DNA of 64,000 bases from Nemania diffusa. Its lineage: Eukaryota > Ascomycota > Sordariomycetes > Xylariales > Xylariaceae. Below, in pieces: positions 35,709-46,048 of this stretch (its first letter is position 1; every line of letters starts with the position of its first letter). The stretch is taken from assembly GCA_038501195.1 (NCBI GenBank), contig JBBPUQ010000004.1, forward strand, positions 2,790,001 to 2,854,000. The letters are read 5' to 3'. Below the pieces are notes generated by a model. That model was given only the letters and a program-made list of their open reading frames with translations. It was not told the origin of the DNA and made no database searches. The position numbers and the translations under genes are program-made.

Positions 35709-36973
35709 ATGATCGCTTCACCTTCGACCGATTTGTCCTCGAGTGGCTTTTACTGCGATACAATGGGACCTAGGCCAGGCCAGAAGACGGTGCTCGTGAC
35801 TGGGTAAGATAATGTTGTGCTACCTACATATACCTCATACTCGAGACATATGCGTAGGACAGTGGACGACCGCTAACGCTCCTCACCAATTAATTGTAGC
35901 TGTACGCCGGGTGGCATAGGACACAGTCTATGCCTTGAATACCAAAGACAAGGTGCAGCCGCCCGACCCGCTAACTAGATGAAGTACTTCGTGTACCATG
36001 AACGCCGCTTTTCTAACAGGCCTATGTCTCTCCAGGGCTGCACGTCATCGCGACAGCGCGTCGGCCTGAGGTCCTTGCGGAGCTCGCAGAGCTGGGCATG
36101 AGCACCGTGGCGCTCGACGTCACCGACGCCGAAAGCATCAAGAAGTGCCACGACGAAGTCGCCCAGATCAACGGCGGCAAGCTGGACATCCTCGTGAACA
36201 ATGCGTGAGTAGCCCGCCGCCTCCCAGGCCATCTACCCATCTTCCCCCCTTCCCAACGGCGCTATGGGAGCAGAGCGAGAGGCTGGCTCCCTTTCTTCGC
36301 GACCTGGCTGCTCAACGGAGTCTGTGACAGGGGCCGCACGCACACGCACCCGGCGCTGGACATCTCGCTCCCCGACGTGCGCGCGACGTTCGAGACCAAC
36401 GTCTTCTCCATCATGGCCATGGTGCAGGCCTTCATCGACCAGCTGATGGCCGCGCGGGGCCTGATCGTCAACATCTCGTCGCTGTCCTCCATCGGGCCCT
36501 ACCTGTTCGGCTCCGTCTACTGCGCCAGCAAGGCCGCCGTCAGCGCCTACTCGCGCACGCTGCGGCTCGAGCTCGCGCCCTTCGGCGTGCGCGTCATGGT
36601 CTCGATGACGGGCACCGTGCGCAGCAACACGGCGAGCCAGGGTCACCGTGCCCTGCCTGAGGGTAGTCTCTACGAGAGGGTCAGGCACATCTTCGAGTGG
36701 CGCCTCGTGTTCAGCCAGAACAGCAGCACGATGGACACGACGACGTTCGCGAAGAGGCTGGTCGCGGACTCACTGCGCCCTGAGCGCCCGGGGTGGCTGC
36801 GCAGCTTCTTTGGACGGCCGGATTGGTTCTGGTATGGCGGGCTTGCGCGATCGGCGTGGTTCGGGCATACCTTTGGTGAGTGGATAGTTGATGCTGTGAG
36901 CTGGCACAAGTTTCGTATGCCGGAGATTATGAAGCTTATCGGGGAGGATGCGGCACAGAAGAAGCGGGCATAA
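35709..36973 (+). CDS. Ayr1-like short-chain reductase (1-acyl-dihydroxyacetone-phosphate reductase type), 319 residues
   Basis: Exons 35709-35803, 35900-35952, 36036-36204 and 36331-36973 sum to 960 nt. The classical SDR pattern is complete: the NADPH site TGCTPGGIG (31-39), ALDVTD, ILVNNA at the end of exon 3, a NISSLSS Ser near 156, and the catalytic YCASK (Tyr169, Lys173). TGC-P-GGIG is the variant typical of yeast Ayr1, which reduces 1-acyl-DHAP to lysophosphatidic acid in lipid droplets and ER for glycerolipid synthesis. The C-terminal third (RPERPGWLRSFFGRPDWFWYG) is amphipathic and may attach the protein to membranes. The donor of intron 1 splits the first Gly of the nucleotide loop. 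Exon 4 is much GC-richer than exon 1. Many fungal paralogues exist, so the substrate is a family inference. Confidence 0.87.
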
Positions 36974-37242
36974 ATGGATCTACTTCCGCTTGGTCATTTA
37001 TTCACGATACTTCCTATATCTCATATACGTATGCTAGCGAGCAAATGTTGGTTGATAATTTCTACTCTATTATGCAGGTCTAATCTACCTATGGTAAGCA
37101 GAACTTCCAGGTACGTAAATGATAAGCCCTTTCAGTTGTCTTGAAGCGATAGTGCATTTAGCTATCAGCATCTTACATGCGCGTTATCATGTCTTAAGTC
37201 ACTCAAGGGAGGAGATTTAAATCTCAAACGTAGCAGAGCTGC
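36974..37242. other. Shared 3' region of two convergent genes
   Basis: Only 269 bp lie between the stop codons of the Ayr1-like gene and the minus-strand Cys-module gene, so the 3' UTRs probably overlap or abut. No other feature seen. Confidence 0.5.
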
Positions 37243-40181
37243 TCACTCAACGGCCCTCCACCGCCTCTCCAACTCGTCCGCAACAAACGCCGGCGAGCCA
37301 CTGATCTCGCTCCCTATAGCGGTAGCCTGCCGACCGTATTCGGCACCCTTGATTTGCATATGGTTATAGTGCCCTGACCCCATAGCCGAACTCGTGTAGG
37401 TTGGGAGGGTGTTCTGCCACAGGTTTCCGGAAAACTTGTAAAACAAACTGTTGTTCATCGCCATGTTCTGCTGTGCGATCTTCAGTCGGATGTTGCTGAG
37501 GATCTGCCTCGAGCGCGGCATGGTCTCGGCCCACACGGCGCGTCGCTGTACGCTATACTCGAGGAGCGGCTTCGGGTCTGGCGGGTCTTATGCAAGAATC
37601 TAGAGTTAGTAATTGCCATTTATGATAAGAGCCTCGGGAGTTTGCAGGAGTGCATAGAAAACCTCGAATCAAGCAGTCATCGTACCCGAGGCACGTCAAA
37701 GGGGACATATGGGACTGGAGGATACTAACCAGTGGCGCAGGCGGCTAGGTACTATTATATCACTCGGAGTTAGTTATGAAGAGGCCCTTATGCTCCAGAA
37801 TATGCCTAGACAACAAGAAAACAGCTCCGAGAATGACTCACCAGTTGTCTCATTCGCGGACTATACATCTCGCACATGAGCCTACGCTCAATCAGCACGC
37901 TCTCCGACGCCATCGCCTCCGCAAGCGCCGTGCCACGGACGAACTCATGATAGCACTCAGGACAGATCGTACACTCATTCCAGCCAAACCACCTCGCGTT
38001 CTCCAGGTGCGTGTCGCGCCGACACGTAGGCATGAACGCATACACCCTAACAAACTCCTCCAGCGACCCCGGGTCCTGCGTGGACACCAGCTCCTGGAAG
38101 TTCTTCATGTACGCGCCGAAGCGCGCAACGGCGGGGTTGAAGCTGCACGTGATGCCGCCGCTGTCGGGCGTGCCGGCAGCAGGGGCGGCCTTACGCATAA
38201 AATGGTGCGCGACGCCCGTGGGCTCGACGAGCGAAGCGTAGCACGCGCCGCAGATCTCGAAGCCCGCCGGGTCCGACCGCAGCGTGTACCACGTCGCGCC
38301 CTGCATGCGGCTGCCGCAGGTCGGCTCGCGGGCCACGGCCTCAATGCCTTTCCAGAAGAGCGCGTGGTCCTGCGTCTCGAGGGTGCGTGCTGCGAGCATG
38401 CGTAGGTTGAACTGCGCGCCGAAGTCGCAGGCTACTGAGGCGCCGAAGATGGCGACGAGGTTGTCGCCTGCATCGCGCCATGTCCCGTCTTGTCCTGTGA
38501 GGAGGATGTAGTCGCAGTAGCAGGTCGCGCAGATGAGGAGGCCTTGCGGGCCGTTGGTTGGTGTGAACCATTTCCGCGTGCTGGGATACACTGTTTTCGT
38601 CCCTGGGCATGGCGGCATTGACATCCGTGCTGTTACGCCTTCGACGAAGGCTGGCCAGTCGTTGGTTGCGGCCCTCACCATGTATTCTCGGTATATATAG
38701 GGCACCACTATGTCGCACGCCCATATTTGATCTGCCGCGTGTTCTATGGTGTTGGGTTCAAAGTGCTCCTTTCCAAATCTGGGATGCGAAAGGATGTGGT
38801 CCTCGTAGCAGGCCTGGCAAACCACCATGGCGGGAATGGCATAGTTCTTCGCCCGGTACCACTTGATCCCAGTGTCGCCTTTCGCTCCGCCTACGCCTAC
38901 GCAGTCCGGTATGGATGGCCGGAGGGTCATGTACTCCACCACACAGTCAAGGGAACCGCTCGAAAGCGCGAGGTTCCAGAGACTCTCTTTCATGCGAGAG
39001 CCGCTAAACCCACAGGCTCGAGCTTCGCCGTCGTCACAGAATGACCCCCGAAATTCGGCTGCGAATCGAGAGGCGCGGATGTGTGTCTCGTAGCAATACG
39101 GGCAGATGGGGAATTTAAGTGCCCGAGGGTGTGTATACCAAGTGGCGGCGAAAGTACTGCCTCCTGCTAAGCATTCCTTGTACACGGCTTGGGACTGTCG
39201 CAAATGCGTAGTTGGAGGTTCAACTGTTGGCGAGCGAACACCTGGAGATACTTGTGTCTGAAGAGGAATCTTTTCAGGTACGGGCGGAACTGAACTCGAG
39301 GGTTTAGGCGGCAAATACGCGCGGTACGTACTGTTATTCGCATCTTTTCTGCTCGGCGGCACTGATTCACCGGAGCTTGCAAGCTGCAAAGCTTGAAAAG
39401 TCTCATTTATCACTGCCATATCATTGTTGACTGTTGGAAGAGCGACTTCCTGCGACATGCCGCGCTCTCCGGCCGAATTGCTGGTGACATGGTGAGTTTT
39501 TGTGACGGTAGCAGAGCCTTCAGCGGTGTGAGTATGTTGGAGAGAGTCTCCCGATACAGGCATAGCTTGCGTAGAGAATGCCTGTTTGGGCTGGCTTTGA
39601 GGCTGAGAGCATGTGCTTGGGAAGCCATCGTATGCGGAAAACTGCGGTTGCAAGACAGCCGGAGATACGCTCATGCTAGCATTCGAGGGCGGTTGAGGAC
39701 TGGCGCTGACCCCTCGGCTGACTGGTCGGGGAGGCGGAGGAGGTACCCTGCCATCCGGGAACAAGTGAGAGATATCAGAGTAGCCCTGTGCCTGGATTTG
39801 TGGGATACCCGCATGCGAAGAAGGATATTGGTGAGGCCCATCACGTTCCGGCGCCACCGACTGGCCTAAGACCACAATGTGACTATCCGGAGTGCGCGGG
39901 GTCGCACTTTGAACGCCGGGGCTGGTGTTGCTGGAAATAGGCACCCGCTGAACCCCGGCTAATAAACCATTAGTCTGATTTGGGGGTTCTAAGATTCCGG
40001 AATTTTGGACGGACTGGTGCCCAAAGCCAACAGGTCGGGGCGGAATAGGGGGAGGCACTGCATCTGGCCCGGTATTTCGTGGCGGCAGCGGAGGAGCATT
40101 TGTATAAGGTGGTCTAGTATCCCCGGGAGCGCCCGAGCTAGTGTGCGACCAGTAAGACATATCTGCCGTCCCAGGGTCCAA
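37243..40181 (-). CDS. Large protein with five Cys-rich modules, possibly zinc-binding (901 residues)
   Basis: Exons 40181-37842, 37751-37730 (22 nt) and 37586-37243 sum to 2706 nt. The micro-exon is supported by donor GTGAGT, acceptor TAATAG, donor GTTAGT and the only frame that rejoins exon 3. Residues 1-330 are Pro/Ser-rich, with poly-Pro runs such as PPPPPRP that could bind SH3 or WW domains. From about 335 to 775 a module of about 95 residues is repeated five times: a P-x-C-like Cys (337, 427, 525, 622, 720), then Trp-Tyr/Phe, then C-x-x-C-Tyr (360/363, 455/458, 551/554, 644/647, 740/743), then a distal Cys (390, 489, 585, 679, 770). Four spaced Cys per module suggest one metal ion each. 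The C-terminus is helical and basic. I recognise no named domain or function. Confidence 0.8.
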
Positions 40182-41372
40182 CTTGTATGAAATGACTCAG
40201 TCGCCTCATATATATGATAATTCTCTCGACGTTTCCGAACCGGGCCTCGGCATAGGTAGCGTACTGGATCTACAGGAATAAAAACCAACGGACTCAGCCG
40301 CACCTTGGCGCCCTATCCATTGGCCTATCGAGTGCCGAAATCTGCTAAACTTATACCACATGATGTCAGATCGCATTGTAATAATTGATGTCGTTCTAAC
40401 AAAGCTGTGTAGGTTGAGAATTCGGGGTTGCAAGCCCTTAGACATAACCCAACGGCGATTACACCTGTTCTTTATTGAAGTACTACGTAGACAACTAGTG
40501 AGCCAATTTTGTATAAGTCAGAAAGGGAAAAAAGCTAATATTCCTACACGAGTCCTTTCGTCATTTAAGCGCGAAAAATGATGGGTGTGCGCGTCGCTGT
40601 GCCATATGTGCGTAATTGAACCATCTTCTATTCAATCACGAACTTGACTGTCACCTTGTCGGAGGGTATCATCTGCGGGGAACAGAAGTACGAAATCAGC
40701 TGGGCTTCACCACTCCAACCCCGACTCCAAGGTGTTGGGGATTGCACCCCTCTTGCATCCACGTGCCTGCGTATACGAAAGGATTTATGTACTTGGCACA
40801 CATGATGGTACGTACGGGGTTCAGCCTCAACGCTGTTATTCACAAACGGCGACTTTCCAAATGGAGATACAATCAAACGTTACAATTATATCCACATGCC
40901 GAACTGGCCGGGGTCTCTCGATTCCACCGACCAATCGCGCGGGCTTTCTAGATTAGATCAGGGTGCCATCGCATTGCCAAGCCAAGGGATTGGATCGTTG
41001 TGCCTTCATCCTGTCAGTAATCCTGTCACTTATCACGCAAGGACAAACAGGGATCGTGTGGTGGTGTCGTACCTACAGGCTACAACTCGTGTAAAGTTGT
41101 TCGACCTATTCTTCTCAGTGAGAGACACCGTGTTTCGTTTCATTCACCTAGTGCCACTTTGGGAAATCATACTACACATACCCTAGCCTGCGTTGCAACA
41201 TCGGACTCTAATTCGGGATGCGACGCCGCAATATAAAATGCCACGACCAGTGCAGCTTGTAGTTCCCGTCTTGTTTGTTGACTCTCCAGGACAAGTCCCT
41301 ACTAAGCTTCCTCGTCGACCATCCGGCTAGACACAGTTGGCAGAATCGCATCAGAGCAATAGATCTTTCACG
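40182..41372. other. Intergenic region of about 1.2 kb between divergent genes
   Basis: No gene seen. The frame at 40616-40951 lacks recognisable features. It holds the promoters of the Cys-module gene (leftward) and the CBM9-like gene (rightward). Confidence 0.45.
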
Positions 41373-42068
41373 ATGACACGCTGGACCAACCTCGTTCTGC
41401 TCGTGGGCTCTTCTGCCTTGTGTGTCCAATGCACAAGCCCAAAAGTGTCATCCCTAAATGTCCCCTGCTGCACTAAGGGCACTGGTCGCGTGCAGTACGA
41501 CAGGTCTGTCCCGAACGGCGAGAGCAAGTTTCCTCTCACGCAAGTCGATCTCTGCTATACGAGTAGCGACATCAAGATCACCTTCACGGCGTTGGAGGAG
41601 GTGAACTTCTTCTATAATGCGAGTCAAACGACTAATGACCCTCTCTACGAATACGAGGTCATGGAAGCCTTCATCTACCATGGCACCAGCGACCCCAGCA
41701 GCTACCTCGAGTTTGAGGTGAGCCCCAACAACGTCACCTGGCAGGCTTTCATCTACAACCCGTCTAAAGTACGAGCTGCTGGCGCGCCATTCGACAACGG
41801 TCAACTGGCGTCTCCGATTGTCGATGGGCTGTTAACGAGCACTGCGCTGGATAGGGATGCGGGTATCTGGGTCTCGAACGCCAGCATTCCTCTAGGTCTT
41901 TTCAACGTCGACGATGGAGAGGCCAAAGGGACGAAGTGGAGGATGAACTTCTTCCGCACGATCGTGTCGCCCGACACGTTTCCCGACCAAGGTTTGGGCG
42001 CGTGGAATCCAACGAACATGTCTAACTTTCACATGACGCCCTTTTTTGGAAACGTATTCTTCGTCTAA
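41373..42068 (+). CDS. Secreted CBM9-like carbohydrate-binding protein, 231 residues
   Basis: The start is the ATG at 41373 (MTRWTNLVLLVGSSALC), which gives a signal peptide of about 18-20 residues. The mature part resembles the CBM9-like/DOMON beta-sandwich found in fungal secreted proteins: VDLCYTSSDIKITFTALEE, then YEYEVMEAFIYHG, YLEFEVSPNNVTWQAFIYNP, ASIPLGLFN and TKWRMNFFR. Several N-x-S/T sites are present (NAS, NVT, NAS, NMS). Four Cys lie within the first part. Single exon, complete. Probably binds plant or fungal polysaccharide outside the cell; no catalytic domain is attached. The family call rests on motif order, mainly the YEVMEAF and W-R-M-N-F-F-R strands. Confidence 0.75.
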   Translation: MTRWTNLVLLVGSSALCVQCTSPKVSSLNVPCCTKGTGRVQYDRSVPNGESKFPLTQVDLCYTSSDIKITFTALEEVNFFYNASQTTNDPLYEYEVMEAFIYHGTSDPSSYLEFEVSPNNVTWQAFIYNPSKVRAAGAPFDNGQLASPIVDGLLTSTALDRDAGIWVSNASIPLGLFNVDDGEAKGTKWRMNFFRTIVSPDTFPDQGLGAWNPTNMSNFHMTPFFGNVFFV

Positions 42069-42747
42069 GGGGAATCAGGTCAATTATAGAAGTATATTCA
42101 AATAAAATAACACTTCGGTTTTGACCAATGTCGCATTCAATACCTATGTCTTCATGTGACCAGGAATTAGTGATGAGGAACATCGTTGTATCAACCCCAG
42201 TTGAGCAGCACGCCTAGACTTACCGGGGAAGATCCTTCAGACCACTTCTACATCTCAAGTTCTCACCTGCCCGCTATTCACCTCACGTTAAACGGCCCGA
42301 CTATAATGTCGCTTTATTTAGGTCCGAGGAACGCAGCACCCAGTACCAACCACAATGTGGCTATGTTCAGGCACTGTTGCGCCGCGCTAAGTGAAGTAAA
42401 ATGGCGTATCACTAAACAAACAATACTAAACAACAGTTTGATCTCACTGTGGAGATAATTTCATTGTGAGTAACGATAAAAGTACACAGTAAACACGGCA
42501 ACTCGGGTAGCGATGCATGAGTTAGGGAGAAGGATAGAGGTTACCTGCAGGTTGATTTCTTTTTAAAATTAAGCACTGTACATAGCATCGAATAGTGTCG
42601 CGTACCTAACTCACCCCTCATCACGTATCCCCGCCCAAAAATCCTACCCAGGTACCTGCTCCAATTGTCAAGTAAGGGCTCACTTATTATTATTAGTAGT
42701 AGTTCAGGTTTAAAACCCGAGAAAAAACAAACAAATCAAAGTCGATA
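42069..42747. other. Intergenic region
   Basis: No gene seen. The short frame 42186-42458 is not supported. The promoter of the amidohydrolase is expected in the last 300 bp. Confidence 0.4.
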
Positions 42748-44106
42748 ATGGCGAAGACTCAATTAACTATACACACGTCATCTCTTTTCGACTCAAAGAA
42801 TAAGCGTTTCTTATCTGACATCTCAATTGACGTTGACACTCACACGGGGCTTATAGCGAGAACATATAAGCGCAGCCATTCTCTGCCTCAGCACAATGTC
42901 TCAGACTCGAGGACGGTCGACCTCCGAGGCCTGACGGTCCTCCCAGGTCTCGTCGATGCCCACACTCACATATTCCTGCACGGCTACGATGAGACGCCGT
43001 CCATGAACCAGATGCGCGACGAGAGCCTCGTCGAAAGAGTCGTGCGGGCCACAAACCACGCCCGAGCGGCGCTGATGGCCGGCTACACGACCTACCGCGA
43101 CCTGGGCACCGAGGGACTGCGCGACGCCGACGTGCACTTCAGAGACACCATCAACCGCGGCATCATCCCCGGGCCGCGCATGTTCGTGACGACGGAGTGC
43201 ATCGCCTCGAGCAGCGGCTACGAGCTCCGGCACGAGAACAACGTGCCCGGCGTGGGCAACCACCTGCTCCGCATCTCCGACCCCGCCGACGGCGTCTACG
43301 GCGTGCGCGCAGCCGTGCGCAGGCGTCTGGGCGCCGGCGCAGACATCATCAAGTTCTACGCCGACTACGAGAAGCGCAGGCTGCGGTTCCCGGCCCAATC
43401 CTGGCCCGGGGCGCGGCCGGTCCAGTTCCCGCCGTCCGAGGAGGTCTTCCTCGGCGGCCAGAACCCCGTCTTCCTGCTGTTCACGCAGGAGGAGATGGAT
43501 GCCATGGTGGCGGAGGCGAGGGCGAGCAGGGCCCCGATAGCGGCGCATGCCGAGAGCCCCGAGGCCGTCGTCATGGCCGCGACGGCCGGCGTGACGAGCG
43601 TCGAGCACGGCGGCATACCCAGCGACGAGGCCCTAGACGCCATGAAAGAGCACAACACGATCTTCGTCCCCACGCTTTCCGTGTACGACCAAGAGCTACG
43701 GCGAGGGGATAATTACTCGGAGAGCGGCGACCGGGAATTTCAGCAGCTGCTCGCTCACACAAAGGCGGCGTTTGAGAAGGGTGTTAAACTCGCCTGTGGC
43801 GGTGATACTGGCGCGTTTGCGCATGGGGAGAATGTGCGGGAGTTGGAGTTTATGCTGAGTGCTGGTGTCCCTCTCCTTGATGTCTTGCAGGCTGCGACGC
43901 TGCATGGCTGGGAGTCTTGCGGAGCCGATCTCTGCGGTCGGAGGTTTGGCTCTGTAGAAGAAGGCTATGCCGCGGATATCATTGCCCTCGGCGGTGACTT
44001 GTCTCAAGACTTGGGTGCTCTAAGGCGAGTCAATTTCGTCATGAAAGACGGTCGAATTTATAAAAATGGCTCCTCAGAAAGCAACAGCGAGTCTACTGAG
44101 CTATAA
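42748..44106 (+). CDS. Metal-dependent amidohydrolase (imidazolonepropionase/prolidase-like), 452 residues
   Basis: Single exon, complete. The amidohydrolase TIM-barrel metal ligands are all visible: DAHTH (His72, His74), Lys202 in IIKFYAD (carboxylated Lys), His267 in APIAAHAES, His287 in SVEHGG and Asp353 in CGGDTG. LPGLVDAH and the C-terminal beta-sandwich return (GYAADIIALGGD...VNFVMKDGRIYKNG) are standard. No signal peptide, so probably cytosolic. This branch includes Xaa-Pro dipeptidases and the fungal ochratoxin-hydrolysing amidase, so the substrate may be an N-acyl amino acid or dipeptide. The pattern does not decide which. The middle of the gene is markedly GC-rich. Confidence 0.88.
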   Translation: MAKTQLTIHTSSLFDSKNKRFLSDISIDVDTHTGLIARTYKRSHSLPQHNVSDSRTVDLRGLTVLPGLVDAHTHIFLHGYDETPSMNQMRDESLVERVVRATNHARAALMAGYTTYRDLGTEGLRDADVHFRDTINRGIIPGPRMFVTTECIASSSGYELRHENNVPGVGNHLLRISDPADGVYGVRAAVRRRLGAGADIIKFYADYEKRRLRFPAQSWPGARPVQFPPSEEVFLGGQNPVFLLFTQEEMDAMVAEARASRAPIAAHAESPEAVVMAATAGVTSVEHGGIPSDEALDAMKEHNTIFVPTLSVYDQELRRGDNYSESGDREFQQLLAHTKAAFEKGVKLACGGDTGAFAHGENVRELEFMLSAGVPLLDVLQAATLHGWESCGADLCGRRFGSVEEGYAADIIALGGDLSQDLGALRRVNFVMKDGRIYKNGSSESNSESTEL

Positions 44107-44601
44107 TCACAGACAGAGGTATGGACATAAGACCCTACATATGAATCTTAGGCACTCAGGGGTCGCATCTAGCAATTGAAGTAGGAACAATATTACTGTG
44201 CATAGAAACCACGGCCTGTCACGACAAAAGAACATATCGACTTCCTGTTCATTACTGTCCATATAATTCGTACCCTCCTGCTTCACCCCTATCTACATGA
44301 TGCGTATTAGGCGCCTCCCAGTATTGCAGGTTGCGCATGCCGATTGGAATGGCCTTTTGGGTTGTGATGAACCTTGAAATAAGTATGCCATGTCGCTGGG
44401 AGTATTTTCAGGGCAGGGACTCGCCTACCAACTTGACAAATATCGTGTTGGCCAATAGCTCTCAGTCTTGCTTCGTCACCAGAACCTGATAGTCCGATAT
44501 TCCCTTTTTGAAGTCAAAGCAAACATTGGACACCGTTATTGATAATCAACAAACGGTATCGCAGAATTCCTATCCATAGTATCTACAACAGCATCCCCGA
44601 T
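44107..44601. other. Intergenic region
   Basis: No gene seen. The frame of the next gene is open upstream to 44539 but without an ATG before 44602. Confidence 0.4.
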
Positions 44602-45532
44602 ATGAAATTCAATGCTACCAATACCTCAATAATGCCTGTTACTCCCGTCAACACGCCAGACGTAGCTGGGATGGACCTCCTAATCGTCGGTGCTACCGGG
44701 ATGATCGGCGAGGCTGTGCTCAGGGGAGCCATTAGAAACCGACGTATCAGCCACGTATACGTTCTAGCCACCGGTCCGCTACCCGGATATTTAAATATGA
44801 TCAGGAAAGTCATGATTATAGATCCCACGACAATGGACGAGGTGCCGTATAGTGCTACCAGGTGGCCACTGTGGGAAGTCGAGGCGTGCATCTGGTAAGC
44901 TCTTCGCCTAATTAGACATACATCTATCTATCTATTTATTTATTTCCTTCCTCGTTGCTTGCTTGGCATCCACTAACGCGATCGAAAGGACATCCGAACA
45001 CTCTCCCTGCCGTTCAGATCCTACAAACACCGACACTCCGCCCATTACCATAAATACCGTTCTTTCCAACACTCTCCCCTGGCTAGCACTGTCCAAAACA
45101 TTTCGGTTTGTCTATGTCAGCAAGGACGCCGCGGCAATGAGCGCAATCAGAAGGGTGATATTTCGTCGAGACACTAGGCGCACACTTGTAAGCCAGACTT
45201 TGTGTCCCTTTGCAATGCGTGATGCTAAAGCTATTATCAAGAACACGACCGAAAGACTCCTAACCCGGATCGAAAGGGATGTTGATAAGGTAAAGGTCAT
45301 AATCGCCCGTCCGGCCGGAGTCACATTAGGTCCAGTCGGTAAATTCAGGTCCCTGCTGGGGAAGATAACGGGCACCACGGACTCTGCTCACTTGGCCGAC
45401 AGTCTTATATCATTAGCCTTGGACAGCACCGATGCCAATGTAGTTACAGCACGCGAATTGAGGAACATGTGGAAGTGTCGTGGTATTGATTTATTTGATT
45501 TGGGCGTTGTAGGCAACCCGAACCGTCGATAA
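44602..45532 (+). CDS. Rossmann-fold NAD(P)-binding protein (extended/atypical SDR), 278 residues
   Basis: Exons 44602-44894 and 44989-45532 sum to 837 nt. The donor GTAAGC and acceptor CGAAAG lie around a CTAAC branch site. MDLLIVGATGMIGEAVLRGAI is the N-terminal nucleotide-binding loop (GATGxIG). VEACIW at the exon 1 end is where related fungal epimerase-like proteins read CIWALG. FRFVYVSKDAA and VKVIIARPAGVT supply the later core strands. The usual Tyr-x-x-x-Lys is not clear, and about 30 residues after the splice site (TSEHSPCRSDP...) are unlike the family. The gene may be diverging or decaying. Role unknown, perhaps a small-molecule reductase or a regulator. Confidence 0.68.
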
Positions 45533-46048
45533 TTAGCGTTGATTTTCCCCCCTAGAGGAAGTCATCACAGCATCTCGCAGTATAGGATAAGCAGCGTGGA
45601 TTAGTTACAGCGACCGCATTCGAACAGCATACTTGAAGATTGGAGAAACTGTGGTTATTAGATAGATTTAGTATTGCTTAATCACTAAAAGCGGATATAG
45701 CATTGTTTGATTATACTATATCCTCATCAACCATGAGAGCTATACCATCGCCGATTCTCGGCTTCAGAGGAGCCTCGAGTAAGGACTTGATTTCGCCTCC
45801 ACAACAGCACCATCTTGTTATATCAGGCCAAACTTAAGTCCATCTCGCGCTATCTGCCCCGTGAAGCTATCGTCACTGTTGTGATGTCGACACCAACTTT
45901 CGACATTGTGCATGTCGGTGACAACCTCCCTGTAGGTTAAGCGACTGTGAGCGGTTGCCCCTAGGGCGACTCATAGCTGGTTTTGGGAGATTAGATTCAT
46001 TACATGCTTACCTATCTCCCACAAGGCCTACCTAGGTGGCGTGCGTCC
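45533..46048. other. Intergenic region between convergent genes
   Basis: No gene seen. It holds the 3' ends of the Rossmann-fold gene and of the minus-strand STAND-like gene. Confidence 0.4.

Noticed and set aside
36233..36688. 151-codon minus-strand frame over the Ayr1-like gene
   Set aside because: Arg/Gly/Asp/Val-rich shadow frame; the plus strand carries the SDR motifs in spliced frame.
42901..43608. 235-codon minus-strand frame opposite the amidohydrolase
   Set aside because: A shadow of the GC-rich coding strand; the plus-strand frame has all metal ligands.
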